Shown here piece by piece: positions 1 through 8,716 of a DNA stretch of 32,269 bases. The DNA comes from Pleurotus ostreatus/Saccharomyces cerevisiae fusant (lineage: Eukaryota; Opisthokonta), in assembly GCA_024196135.1 (NCBI GenBank), contig JAMQCK010000271.1, forward strand, positions 1-32,269, read 5' to 3'. The notes beneath the pieces were generated by a model. It saw only the letters and a program-made list of their open reading frames with translations. It was not told where the DNA came from and did not search any database. The translations under genes were made by a program, and so were the position numbers. Numbering within the stretch: the first letter of the stretch is position 1; every line of letters begins with the position of its first letter.

Positions 1-131
1 TATGGGAATAGCGACTGAATTCATACCTAAATAAGCGCAGGGAGCGCAAGACTAAGGTAACGTTAGTGTACAGTAAGTACAGATAAAGTAGAGCTCACCC
101 TCAGTCTTCCTGCTATGGGAATAGCGACTGA
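1..131. repeat. 18-bp direct repeat
   Basis: The 18 bases at 1-18 (TATGGGAATAGCGACTGA) recur exactly at 114-131, a spacing of 113 bp. The surrounding sequence is AT-richer than the flanking gene and shows no coding frame. It could be the edge of a tandem repeat or a short flank duplication that continues outside the window, but only two copies are visible. Confidence 0.6.
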
Positions 132-277
132 GGGAAGAGACAAGAGTGTGTATGTACAGTATAGTACGGGAACGACCGTGGGAACATACTTCCCAAGTAA
201 GCACCTTCCTAATTGGTGAATCAACCATGATTTACCAATAAGGCAACTCCTTCACGCGGTGGAGGCAGACTCGCCCC

Positions 278-1385
278 CTAACCACCACTTCTGACAGCAT
301 CGACTGCCCAGTTGATCTGACACCCCTCGCACGCTGGGTTGATGGTCGAGAAGGCGTCGCGGTAGTGAGACGACAGGAAGCCTTTGTCGTTCTTGATCGT
401 CTCGACGCAGGAGTACGCGGGGATGATGATGACATGGTCGTCGGGGTCGCGTGTGACATCGTCGAGCACGTAGGGCTCGCAGCCGCGGAGTACGGCTTTG
501 ACGCTGCCCACGTAGCCCACGGCTCCCCAGTGCGGCTCGTCCCCGTCCGGTACCGAGAAGTTGCCGGTGCGGTAGTCCTCCGGCTGGTCGGCGAGGGGGA
601 CGCCCGTCTGGACCTTGTGGGGGTTGAGGTGGCTCTCCGCCGGCACATGCGCCCGAAGCCCTTCCGGGAGGCGTAGAATTATACCCCCCGGCGGCATCTG
701 TCGCTGTAGCGCTTCCACCGGGTCCATGTTCTGGTCTCCGTCACCGTCCTGCTGCGGGGCAGGGGGGTTGAGCTCGATGGCAGGGAGGAGAGGGGCCGGC
801 GGCGCAGGTGCGGGCGCGGTGGTCCCGGCAGCGTTGTTCTCCGGTATCTCGCCTGGCTCCAGGCCCTGCGGATCCAGGTCGCCTGCATTCGTCGCCATCT
901 CGTAGGGGGGAGGGAGGGGGCGGATGTCCGGGGGGGCGGGGGTGGTGCGTGCAGACGTAGCGCGTTGCGGGATACTGTTGATAGGACGTCGGCCTTCGTC
1001 AATGTCGATCGCGGCGCCCTCAGGTTTATCAGGGACTGTGCGACGGCGTTCGGGGCTCTCGAGCTGGTTCATTGGTGAGTTTGCCGCTTCGTCTGCCACT
1101 TCTGTAACGTACCACGGTATTCCGAGGTGCGCTGCCTGGTTGCCCCGTGTTCCGGCGTTTGGCGCTCTGCTCTCCTGGCTGGTCGTGCGAGGGAATGTCC
1201 GGCTGGCGGTCTGCTTCCGGGCGAGGGGGAGTCCCTGAGTTGGAGGACCAGAAAAACTGCTCTTTCTCTCGTCGCGCGAGTTCGCGTGCGATGGTGCGGG
1301 CTTTGTCGCGTTCCGCTTGCGCGCGGTCGGCTTCCGCGCTGTGGTGTTTGGGGTGGGTCTTGGGGTCTTTGGCAGCGGGGGCCAC
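278..1385 (-). CDS. Hypothetical proline-rich, partly disordered protein (352 aa)
   Basis: I do not recognise the family. The best model has two exons, 1385..1113 and 1063..278, separated by a 49-nt GT-AG intron (GTACGT donor, CCAG acceptor) that keeps phase 0. Without the intron the upstream reading ends about 80 nt later. The first exon encodes a charged Arg/Lys/Glu-rich N-terminus with an ELARREKEQFFW stretch. Residues about 95-200 are Pro/Ala-rich and disordered, including a PAPAPPAPLLP tract. The last roughly 100 residues look folded, with several Trp, Tyr and Cys residues and a YRTGNFSVPDGDEPHWG segment. Such Pro-rich proteins occur in polypore genomes near repeats, but I cannot assign a function. 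Start choice: the first ATG of the open exon, with a TTTAATAAAC sequence about 45 nt upstream. Confidence 0.55.
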
Positions 1386-1944
1386 GGTGGGCAGAGCTCA
1401 GGTCAGTCTTCCGTCGTCTGTGGGACTGTTTATTAAACAGATCTCCTCATGTTCAGCATGCACCTTACTCGTGTTGGGCACGGGTACTGCGTTGGGATCC
1501 TCATTGGTCGTGCGCGCTGTCGTCTTCGGACGCGGACGGATTGGTCCTGCCTCCACGAGGGGGCTGCAGTGGTTTTCAGCTGCGGGTCGGCTTATGGTTC
1601 CCCAGCGACCTTGTCCGATTTAGACATTCCGTTCCCGGTGGTTTCCTAGCTATGCCTTGATAGCGTTGGACGACTCTTGCCTGTGCATTTAAGCCCAGAC
1701 GCCCTCGAACCCCCAGCGGAGGTGAGTCGCACGCCATCATGTCACGGTAACGTGGTGGTGGTTGCAGATCAAGGGGTGCCCCAGCCGGCGCTTTTCGTCC
1801 ATATTATGTGTCAGCATCGTATCCTCGCTGCTTGTGTCGCCGGAGTACTTCGAGTCGAACACAGAGAACACGGAATTCTAAGGCTTGAGTATAAGACGAA
1901 TGAAGCGATAGATTCGACGTCAATCAGAAAGAACCTCGAACTTG
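1386..1944. other. Intergenic region, no gene recognised
   Basis: This stretch holds the likely promoter of the minus-strand gene (an AT-rich TTTAATAAAC on the minus strand near 1428-1438). Several open frames exist on the plus strand, but they have no recognisable domain, no conserved start context and shadow-like composition. No RNA gene or repeat was recognised. Confidence 0.5.
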
Positions 1945-1949
1945 GGTCC

Positions 1950-2990
1950 CGGCGCGTAGATCCTCCGATATACATCCCGAGAATGCTGAATGACAAGTGG
2001 ATGACCCACCGAAGCCAGTGCGCAGCTTGTCCTCGGACGTCTCAATCTCTCTACGTGTACCTTGCGCGTCGCTGGCGGTGTTCGCGAACTCTCGAACGTG
2101 CGAGAGTTGCGGCGTGAGTATTATTGAGTATGAGGCGGACCGTTGCTGGCCGATGATGAGCACAATTGCGGTGGTATAGATGCGGTAGGACGAGATGATA
2201 GAGAGAATGCGATACAATGCACCAGGAGCTGAGCGCTGAGCGTCCGGCAAACAAGGAGCAGCAGCACAAGGTCGGGGGAGGATACCGCGCTTGGAGTTCG
2301 AAGATTTTAGTGACCACAGTCAAAGTGGGGGGTTCTCCTCGTAAGGGGGCGCGTAGAACCGTTTACGATCGAGGACAGATGCCGCGTTCAACATCTAGAA
2401 GGTCGGGAGCGGCGGAGAGGGGACAGGAGTTTGCGGTTCGAGAGTTTCTTGAGAGGGCGCCAATTGAAGAGCCTCAGCGTTTCATAGGATGAAGCGTACG
2501 GAAGGGGCGTCAGCAGAGGAAGGCGAAGTAACGTTCTGTGTCACGTACCTCCTGCAAGGTTGGCCATCGCTCTCGTTTAGGCCCCAACAGCAATAAGGCG
2601 ACGTGCCTTCGTCGCCGCATTGGATACTGTAGATATCAATGGACTTAAAAGTTATGAGAAACTGCGCAGAAGAAAGAGGAGACCGTAGCATCTGCTTCAT
2701 TCGCATGAGATGGGGGCAACGTTGACGCCACGCGAGTCGCGCCTTGTTGTGCAGCACGGTGGCGTGAGGGTTCGCGACGATGTCAATGCTAGCAAGTTCG
2801 CATGGCCATTTCGAGAGTACTTCTGAACGCCGTTCGACGCGGTGCCCTTCGACAACAAGCGCGACGATGATGAAGGTGTCAGCCAAGATGTTCGGCCCGA
2901 ACGCGCTTTTCTTCCAGAACAGGATGATGGCGCATTGTTTTCGCGAACATCGTGCCTGCACCTGCTTGACTGCACCACCCTCAGTCATTC
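1950..2990 (-). pseudogene. Degraded membrane-protein-like gene relic (copy A)
   Basis: Minus-strand fragments occur in at least two frames. One at about 2990-2750 carries the hydrophobic LADTFIIVALVVEG stretch followed by LSKWPCELASIDIVANPHAT. One at about 2110-1950 carries EIETSEDKLRTGFGGSST. The same peptides recur in copy B (LSKWPYKLAGIADIVGNPHAT and QIETFEDELRTGFGGSST). The two copies therefore derive from one coding ancestor. No complete frame connects the fragments here, and about 500 bp of unrelated sequence sits between them. The ancestral family is uncertain. Confidence 0.35.
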
Positions 2991-3080
2991 GGAGCGTATA
3001 TAGACGCGGATGGTCACTTTGAAGACGACTGACGGCTTCAAAATGAGCGGTGTAGCGGAATAAGGCAAGTGGGAAAGTGG

Positions 3081-3395
3081 TATATATTGGCTACGTATCG
3101 AGACTGTCAAGCGGGCGCAATGGCGAATTGGTTACTTGTGTGGCAGGTGGCTTGGTACGGGGCGAGTCCTAACCCGGGGGGACTTGTAGGACGTCGACGA
3201 TCCTGTCCGTAATCCAACAGACCATTGGCCTGTGGATCTCTTTTTTTTTCCTCCTCACTCTGTATCTTTACTGGTCCTTGTTCCGCCTCTGAAGGCCTGC
3301 CAGAGCGAAAAGGAATATTTGCTTGCAGGGATGGCGGCACAACCAAGCAACGTGCCCAGAAGGTCACAGGTTCAAATCAGGCTGCTCGCCCTCGC
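3081..3395 (+). repeat. TATA/A-box/T-run/B-box element, copy 1 (candidate Pol III unit or SINE)
   Basis: TATATATT lies at 3081-3088. An A-box-like TGGCGAATTGG at 3121-3131 fits the TRGYNNANNNG consensus. A run of nine T lies at 3241-3249, and a B-box-like GGTTCAAATC at 3369-3378. The conserved block GTAGGACGTCG lies between A-box and T-run. If transcription starts about 30 nt after TATA and stops at the T-run, the RNA would be about 135 nt. This copy sits inside segmental copy A. Spacings match the other four copies in the window. It is either a Pol III-transcribed RNA gene or relic, or a tRNA-like SINE; expression cannot be judged from sequence. Confidence 0.5.
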
Positions 3396-3578
3396 CCAAT
3401 CTTTGCACCCCCCACCTGCCATCATGATCATCCAATTCAGCGTTGCTACATCGTCCTTTTGTCGGCTATCTATCCATGAATGTATTGAAGATAGTACTGA
3501 GGAAGGGGCTTTCTAAGAGCTCGAGCTGGGGTCGACCAGGCTGGGCTTGTTCGTGCAACCGGCGCTTTCCTTCCACTA

Positions 3579-4141
3579 CTAAGGTCGCGCGGCGCGTGGA
3601 TCCTCCTCCAATATACATCCCGAGAACGCTGAAGGACGAGTGGATGACCCGCCAAAGCCAGTGCGCAGCTCGTCCTCGAACGTCTCAATTTGTCCACGTC
3701 CACCTTTTGCGCCGCTGGTAGTGTACACAAGCTCCAAAGTGGCCGACGTGAGGCTATGGCACACGCTCGCTCTGGAGGCGGCCTGTTTGTCCAGGCTGCA
3801 GGCAACATGCCGGTGTGAGATAACGAATACGCAAGCAAATGTCACCAAGATTGCATCGAGATGCGCCGACGGAATTGAGTAGTCGATACATAGGGCGGTA
3901 GGATGAGATGACATAGGGGTCGCGTGTGGGTTCCCGACGATGTCAGCGATGCCAGCAAGTTTGTATGGCCATTTCGAAAGCAAACTCGGGCGCCATCCGA
4001 CGCGGTGTACTTAGACGACAAGCGCGACGACGACGAGGGTGTCTGCCAAGATGTCATGTCCGGCCCGAGCGCGATATGATACCAGAAGTGTTTTCGCGAA
4101 CGTCGTGCCTGCACCTGCCTAACTGCACGATCCTCATTCAT
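3579..4141 (-). pseudogene. Degraded membrane-protein-like gene relic (copy B)
   Basis: The longest minus-strand frame runs 3983-3579 and encodes a hydrophobic stretch (ILVTFACVFVISH) and the QIETFEDELRTGFGGSST motif shared with copy A. Upstream, peptides matching copy A appear in another frame, with a stop between the hydrophobic ADTLVVVALVV stretch and the LSKWPYKLAG segment. I therefore read it as a pseudogene. A spliced functional gene is less likely because the shared fragments lie in broken frames in both copies. Confidence 0.35.
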
Positions 4142-4233
4142 TCTGAGCGTGAATAGACGCGGATGGTCATTTTGAAGACGACTGACGGCTTCAAAATGAG
4201 CGGTCCAGCGAAATAAGGCAAGTGGGAAAGCGG

Positions 4234-4641
4234 TATATATTGGCTGCGCATTAGCCCTGTTAAGCGGGCGTGGTGGCCTATCGGCAACTTGTGTGGCAGG
4301 TGGCTTGGTACGGGGCGAGTCCTAACCCCGGGGGACTTGTACGACGTCGAAAAGCCTGTCCGTTCCTCGATAGTGGTGATCCGTCCGTGGTTCTCTTTTT
4401 CTTCTTCTCATTCTTGAGCTCTACACCCTCTCTTTACGACGTCGAAAAGCCTGTCCGTTCCTCGATAGTGGTGATCCGTCCGTGGTTCTCTTTTTCTTCT
4501 TCTCATTCTTGAGCTCTACACCCTCTCTTTTTGCCTCTGAAGGCCTCCCGGAGCGAAAAAGAAAATTGTTGTGTGGCAGGCAACGATGTCAGACATTGTG
4601 ACCACAAGGTCACCAGTTCGAATCAGAGTGATCGCTCCGGA
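4234..4641 (+). repeat. TATA/A-box/T-run/B-box element, copy 2
   Basis: TATATAT lies at 4234-4240, an A-box-like TGGCCTATCGG at 4274-4284, a T5 run at 4396-4400 and a B-box-like AGTTCGAATC at 4615-4624. From the region just upstream of the A-box to the T-run it is nearly identical to copy 3 at 21.2 kb on the opposite strand, with only a few differences by eye. A 95-bp tandem duplication (4341-4435 and 4436-4530) doubles the T-run region. Subtracting it restores the A-to-B distance of about 246 bp seen in the other copies. Confidence 0.5.
4341..4530 (+). repeat. Perfect 95-bp tandem duplication
   Basis: Bases 4341-4435 are repeated without a mismatch at 4436-4530. The unit starts at ACGACGTCGAAAAGCC and ends at CCCTCTCTTT, and it includes the T5 run. 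Perfect identity inside an otherwise diverged segment suggests a recent event, or a collapsed or slipped assembly. Confidence 0.9.
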
Positions 4642-4730
4642 CCAATGTCGCTCAGCTCGCCGCTACATGACTACTTCTCACTGTTGGCGGTTATTCTTCT
4701 GTCCTCATCGAGGACACACCTTGTGCTTTG

Positions 4731-5120
4731 AGACACGAGACTCTTGTGCGCTCTGGACGCTCGAAGTCCGAGTCAAATCCAAGCTCACCAGGGATTACGG
4801 CCAGACATCGAGTATGTGATACAATGCTGGATAACTTGAATACCACTGACTGGCCGCACGTGGCCTCTTGAGGCTGTCAAGCTTGCCTCCCGGGGGGCAC
4901 GTCTCATGTCCGCCTAGTTTGGTTCGCTCATTGTTTCCTTTCGCGTTGATAACTTCCATTTTGAGAATTCGGCCCTTGTCCCATAGTCGGCCAATCAGAG
5001 CGACCGTCGGCAACACCATCAAGCTTCTTTCGGACCGCGGTATAGTACAAAAAGGACAGGCAACGGAATGATCTCCTCCAAACATTCTTTCTTCCTTTCC
5101 TTTCCATCGTCCACTTCGTC
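4731..5120. promoter_or_regulatory. Upstream region of the F-box gene at 5121
   Basis: No coding frame is recognised here. The 80 bases before the start codon are pyrimidine-rich (TTCTTTCTTCCTTTCCTTTCC at about 5084-5104), as often seen at fungal transcription starts, with an AT-rich TATAGTAC at 5041. The limits of the promoter cannot be set from sequence. Confidence 0.3.
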
Positions 5121-7003
5121 ATGTCGGTCAGTGTTGCCAGGGTGTATCAATCTGTACTTCAGGCCATTTCAAGAGCTCTCTTTAGCTCTTCAGCCATTCC
5201 GGTGAGTCTTCTCTCTCGCCACATATGTGTACAGCAACTGACGACCCCCATCAGAGCGCGCCGAGCGAACCAGTGTCACTCCTCGATCTCCCGAACGAGA
5301 CACTCGTTGAGATCGCCTTCCATTTGGACAGCCGCAACCTATACGCGCTCCTTCTCGTCAACAAACGCCTCAATGCCGTTGCAGAGCCGGTTCTCTGGCG
5401 TGAACTCTCCTCGCTGGTGCCGATATTGGGCTTGCTGCCTGAGTACTTCGAGCGGGAGGTATTGCATCCTGTATGTTCCCGTGCTTCCTCCCACCTGAGA
5501 GTATCACTGATGATTCGTCAGGAAGTAGGACTGTCACGGGCTCGAATTCTGGTAAGCTCGCTCATCAGTCTGCCATGCTCGAAGCTGACGAGTAAGCAGA
5601 CCTGGAATGGCATAGACCTCCCGCACGATATCTGGGACCGCAAGCCCAACATCGTTCGCCTCGCCAATCACGTCCGCAAACTACTCATCCACCCCATCTC
5701 CGACATCAGCAGGGACCGCAAGCATGGGACGTTTCGCGACGACGCCAATTACAGGTCCGTCAGATGGAAGGCTCTCCGCGCCTTCCTGCGGTCGATTTCC
5801 CCCTCGTCGGACTTCATCCTCTTCCCCCGACTTCAACACCTCAGGATCAACAGTAGCTTCCGTTCCGGCCTTTCTGCCAAGACATTTCTCCCGCTGATTG
5901 GGCCCCACGTGAGCACCTTGGAGGTTCATTGTCCCATGCTATCCCTCGACCACCTCACTCGTCGCTGCGATATCCGCTCATTCGCGTATCTCGAGCCTTC
6001 GCCCACGATCTACGGCAGGCACCCGCCAGTGGCCCCGCATATGGCGCTGACGATTCCAGCCCTCGACAACATGGCGCACGGGATCGAAAAGTTGCACACT
6101 CTGCGCCTGCGCTTGAACTACGGGAACGGACTACTTCCGTTGCTCCAGCCTGCGAAGACCACGCTGCGTGTTCTTGACATCGAGATCGAGAGGCTTGCGG
6201 AGTCGGTGACGGACTACGGGCTCGTTGACTTGCGCTCGCTCACCGTGAGAAGCCAGCGACCGGCGTTCGTGTGCGCGCTTGCAGGGTCGACACGGCTTGA
6301 GGCCGTCGCGCTGCATGACCTGATCATTCGAGACGCGGACGAATTCGCGGATGTCATAAACAAGCTCGACAAGGACACGCTGCGTCGGGTGTATATTCAA
6401 GAAAGACCGTCTCCGCGTGGAGGTGCTTCCTGGAATCTCGAAGCGCGGCACCTCGACGCGCTGACGTCGTGCCCCAACCTGCTCGAAATTGACATACGAG
6501 CGTCGAGCATCATCTCGATCACAGACGAGGAATGGGAGGCGCTGGTGCCGTCGTGGCCGCGGCTGCAATACCTTCGCGTCCAGCCCTGCATACTCCCTCC
6601 CGACCTCGACTTTGGGTGCAAACCTCGCTTGCCCGCCTCGCCCACGGCTACCCTCGCTGCCTTGATCCCCATCTCTTGCTCCTGCCGCTACCTCGAAGAG
6701 CTGAGCATCCCAATCAAGATGAACGAGCCGGTGCCGACGCTCTATGACGATCTCATCCTCGATCAGTCGCACCTGACGAAGTTTGACTTGGGCGAGCGGG
6801 AGGTTCGTTTGGTTGGCGCCAGCACCTGGGATGTAGTGCAATTTCTGCTCGCGCTCTTCCCTGAGCTGCGCCACGTCAAAGCTGTCCGGACAGAATGCTC
6901 TGCGAACGACTTCATATGGGACGATGTGGTGGAGGCGCTGGCCTCGGACGATTTCTATAACGGATGGTACGAAATGAAACGCTTGGAGTATGGTTTCGAA
7001 TAA
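5121..7003 (+). CDS. F-box protein (about 576 aa)
   Basis: This is a probable SCF ubiquitin-ligase substrate adaptor. The model is join(5121..5201, 5255..5470, 5522..5551, 5600..7003). An F-box lies at residues about 34-80 (LLDLPNETLVEIAFHLD, then LLVNKRLNAVAEPVLWREL). The rest is a leucine-rich, repeat-like C-terminal half with many regularly spaced LxxLxL stretches (HVRKLLIHPI, LEVHCPMLSL, LHTLRLRL), as in the large Agaricomycete F-box expansion. The first intron (53 nt) is required to bring the ATG at 5121 into frame. Introns 2 (51 nt) and 3 (48 nt) are multiples of three without stops, so the frame also reads through them. They flank a 30-nt exon. Substrate unknown. Confidence 0.8.
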
Positions 7004-7030
7004 GATACATGTATATAGAGTATACCTAGT

Positions 7031-7110
7031 CGTAACCCATGCCCCGGTTACGCTACCGGTTACGTCTAAACAATGGCAGGTTACGATCCTTGAAGAATAC
7101 CTGGGTAACC
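7031..7110. repeat. Cluster of GGTTACG / CGTAACC motifs
   Basis: GGTTACG occurs at 7046-7052, 7058-7064 and 7079-7085, with the inverted form CGTAACC at 7031-7037 and a palindromic GGTAACC at 7104-7110. Five occurrences within 80 bp just after the F-box stop codon look non-random. They may be a protein-binding cluster or a degenerate short tandem repeat. No function is assigned. Confidence 0.4.
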
Positions 7111-8292
7111 TTTTGTATGTTTTTTGTTTGGCCTTTGTTCTCGCGTGTGGGCCCGGCAGCTCCGCGATAATAGGCACCACGTGGCGGCAACGCGTGCTGT
7201 GTCCCCTTCAGGACTGCCTTCATTGCTCTCATTTCTCGTCCATCACCTACACGCTACAAGCCGTCGAGGCGACGCCGGACGCGCCGACATCGTATCACGA
7301 CTATCCAAGGGCCGAATCAACAATATTATGGAACGATCAGACGCCCGACATCTTCAACATCGACCACGATCACAACCACGAATGCGACCACGTCCCGCCC
7401 TCAACGCCACATCCCTCTCCCTCACAGTTCGCTCTCCACCATCCTCTTCTCTCGAATATGGCCCACAGCAGCCTCGATCGCTGCCCAACACCAGCAACCA
7501 TGTACGGCAAAGTACGTCGAAGGACCAGCCCATCTCGGCGGGCTTGTCAGTCTGGCTTGGGCGCAGGTGCAGGATGAGGGGATCCGAGACTTGGAGTGCC
7601 TTCTTGGGCGACGTTAGGGTACGTGGCACGCTGAATATCGTTTTGCCTAGAGCTAACGGGTTTATGGTCTGATTGCCTGGCAACAGCTACATCGACTGTG
7701 CGTGCTGCAGCGCCTTGCTGGCGCTTGCGAAGGCTAAGGTCCCACTGAGTACAACACGCAAAACTTAAAGGTGCGTAACTTCTTGCGGACCCACATCTAG
7801 CGGCGCGCGGGGGCAGATGACGGCCAAGCAGTCAAGTGCGCGTTGCTACGTCGGGGCTTCCATACACTGCCCGTGCACCTTTGTACCTCTACGCCACTCT
7901 CACCTCCACCCTAGACCCCCCTATCCGAGCCCGCGAAGGGTGTCAAAGCCGTGTACTCGACCAGACGCTCCTCCGACCTCTTGGAGCTCGAGCTTGTCGC
8001 ATGGGCTGCCCTCCCGAGACGACCTTGAAGAGCTTCGGTGTCGCCGTACGTTCTCCCTTCCCATCTGCCACTTTTACAAGCACTTGAGCATCGTCTCGTT
8101 ATGGTTGTTAGCGCGCAAAGCCCGGTGCTGCCGCCACCTCATCCTCTTCACCAAAACATCTACCACAGTAGACATGTTCCATTACTACGCTGAAATATCA
8201 TCTTGCTTCTTTCTATATTCAGTGAAGGCCATCATACAGGCTGGAGTGCCTCGGAGGTAAGTAGATGGCTCAATAACGATTTGCCCCAAAGT

Positions 8293-8345
8293 GAGGGACG
8301 AATTTTGGGTGCTCTTGTCACGTGAGCACCCAGAAACCGTCCCTC
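8293..8345. repeat. 22-bp-arm inverted repeat (strong hairpin)
   Basis: Arms 8293-8314 and 8324-8345 pair at 20 of 22 positions (19 Watson-Crick plus one G-T), with two adjacent mismatches (8301-8302) and a 9-nt loop that carries CACGTG. The hairpin is about 370 bp upstream of the Crypton start codon. It could be a small-RNA precursor, a protein-binding palindrome or part of the element's end; none of these is proven. Confidence 0.65.
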
Positions 8346-8486
8346 TGAACCGCTTGTTCACTCCTGAGCCTTAGCATCCAGAGATAGTACTACAATTTAA
8401 GGGGTAGGTAAGCATATGTCATCTTTCGCGTATATCACACTCATCCAGCTTTTTCAGGGAGCACGGATGAGTAGGCAAGGGTCGTG

Positions 8487-8510
8487 GTGGCGCGCGCATG
8501 TGCGCGCCAC
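8487..8510. repeat. Perfect palindrome, 9-bp arms with 6-nt spacer
   Basis: GTGGCGCGC (8487-8495) and GCGCGCCAC (8502-8510) are perfect inverted arms around GCATGT. The geometry resembles a tyrosine-recombinase core site, and it sits about 200 bp before the recombinase start codon. No second copy was found downstream of the gene. Confidence 0.6.
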
Positions 8511-8716
8511 AAATTCCCTCGTTTGTTCACAATACGCGCGATCACCGCTTTCGTGGCTTCTCTCGTACGTTGTATGCCTTGGTTGAGCATGGCAGCATGC
8601 AATGCAATCTTCGCTTTTGTCCCGCGCGCTGGTCAGACAAGCATAGTTTTTGAGACCTAAGTCAAAGCGCAGCAACAAACACATTCAGAGCTCTTTGTTT
8701 ACCTGAGGAGGGGAAC

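Larger units (their letters stand above)
1945..3480. repeat. Segmental duplication, copy A (contains a degraded gene relic)
   Basis: Blocks of this segment recur in the same order at 3590-4730. Examples are 1950-2060 versus 3595-3710, about 2755-3095 versus 3910-4250, and the TATA/A-box element at 3081 versus 4234. Copy A holds an extra stretch of roughly 500 bp (about 2200-2750) not seen in copy B. On the minus strand both copies encode matching peptide fragments in broken frames. One contains LADTFIIVALVVEG, a hydrophobic and possibly membrane-spanning stretch. Another contains RTGFGGSST followed by SAFSGC. This suggests the remnant of a membrane-protein gene, possibly of the DUF6533 type common in Agaricomycetes, but that family call is weak. 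Confidence 0.6.
3590..4730. repeat. Segmental duplication, copy B
   Basis: This is the diverged second copy of the 1945-3480 segment in the same orientation. It lacks the roughly 500-bp stretch found in copy A and carries a 95-bp tandem duplication at its 3' side. Similarity is obvious by eye, for example in 3595-3710, 3910-4140 and 4144-4330. Point differences and small indels are numerous, so the duplication is not recent. Confidence 0.6.
7004..8716. other. 1.7-kb region without a recognisable gene
   Basis: Several open frames exist on both strands (for example 7124-7672 and 7817-8260 on the plus strand), but their translations are low-complexity, have no recognisable domain, and do not join by convincing splice sites. 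The region holds a cluster of GGTTACG motifs at its left end and two hairpin-forming sequences near its right end, listed separately. It probably contains the 3' end of the F-box transcript and the 5' region of the Crypton gene. Confidence 0.5.

Noticed and set aside
3360..3385. Canonical tRNA genes at the B-box-like sites (also near 4615, 20450, 21045 and 24553)
   Set aside because: The B-boxes fit, but no A-box lies 30-60 nt upstream and no cloverleaf with a 7-bp acceptor stem can be drawn. The matching A-boxes are about 240 nt away.
4274..4330. A degenerate tRNA formed by the A-box and the nearby GGGGCGAGTCC sequence (copies 1-3)
   Set aside because: Spacing is tRNA-like, but the second motif lacks the TTC core and is absent in copies 4 and 5, so it is not a family feature.
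1945..4730. LTR retrotransposon or DNA transposon with long terminal repeats
   Set aside because: The two repeat copies are whole segments with internal homology. No reverse transcriptase, integrase or transposase peptides lie between them, and there is no TG...CA ends or target duplication.
6131..7180. 349-codon minus-strand open frame opposite the F-box gene
   Set aside because: It is antisense to a well-supported F-box exon and has the Arg-rich composition expected of a GC-rich shadow frame.
7124..7672. 182-codon plus-strand frame in the gene-poor region
   Set aside because: Low complexity, no recognisable domain, and a minus-strand frame overlaps it with equal merit. No splice partners were found.
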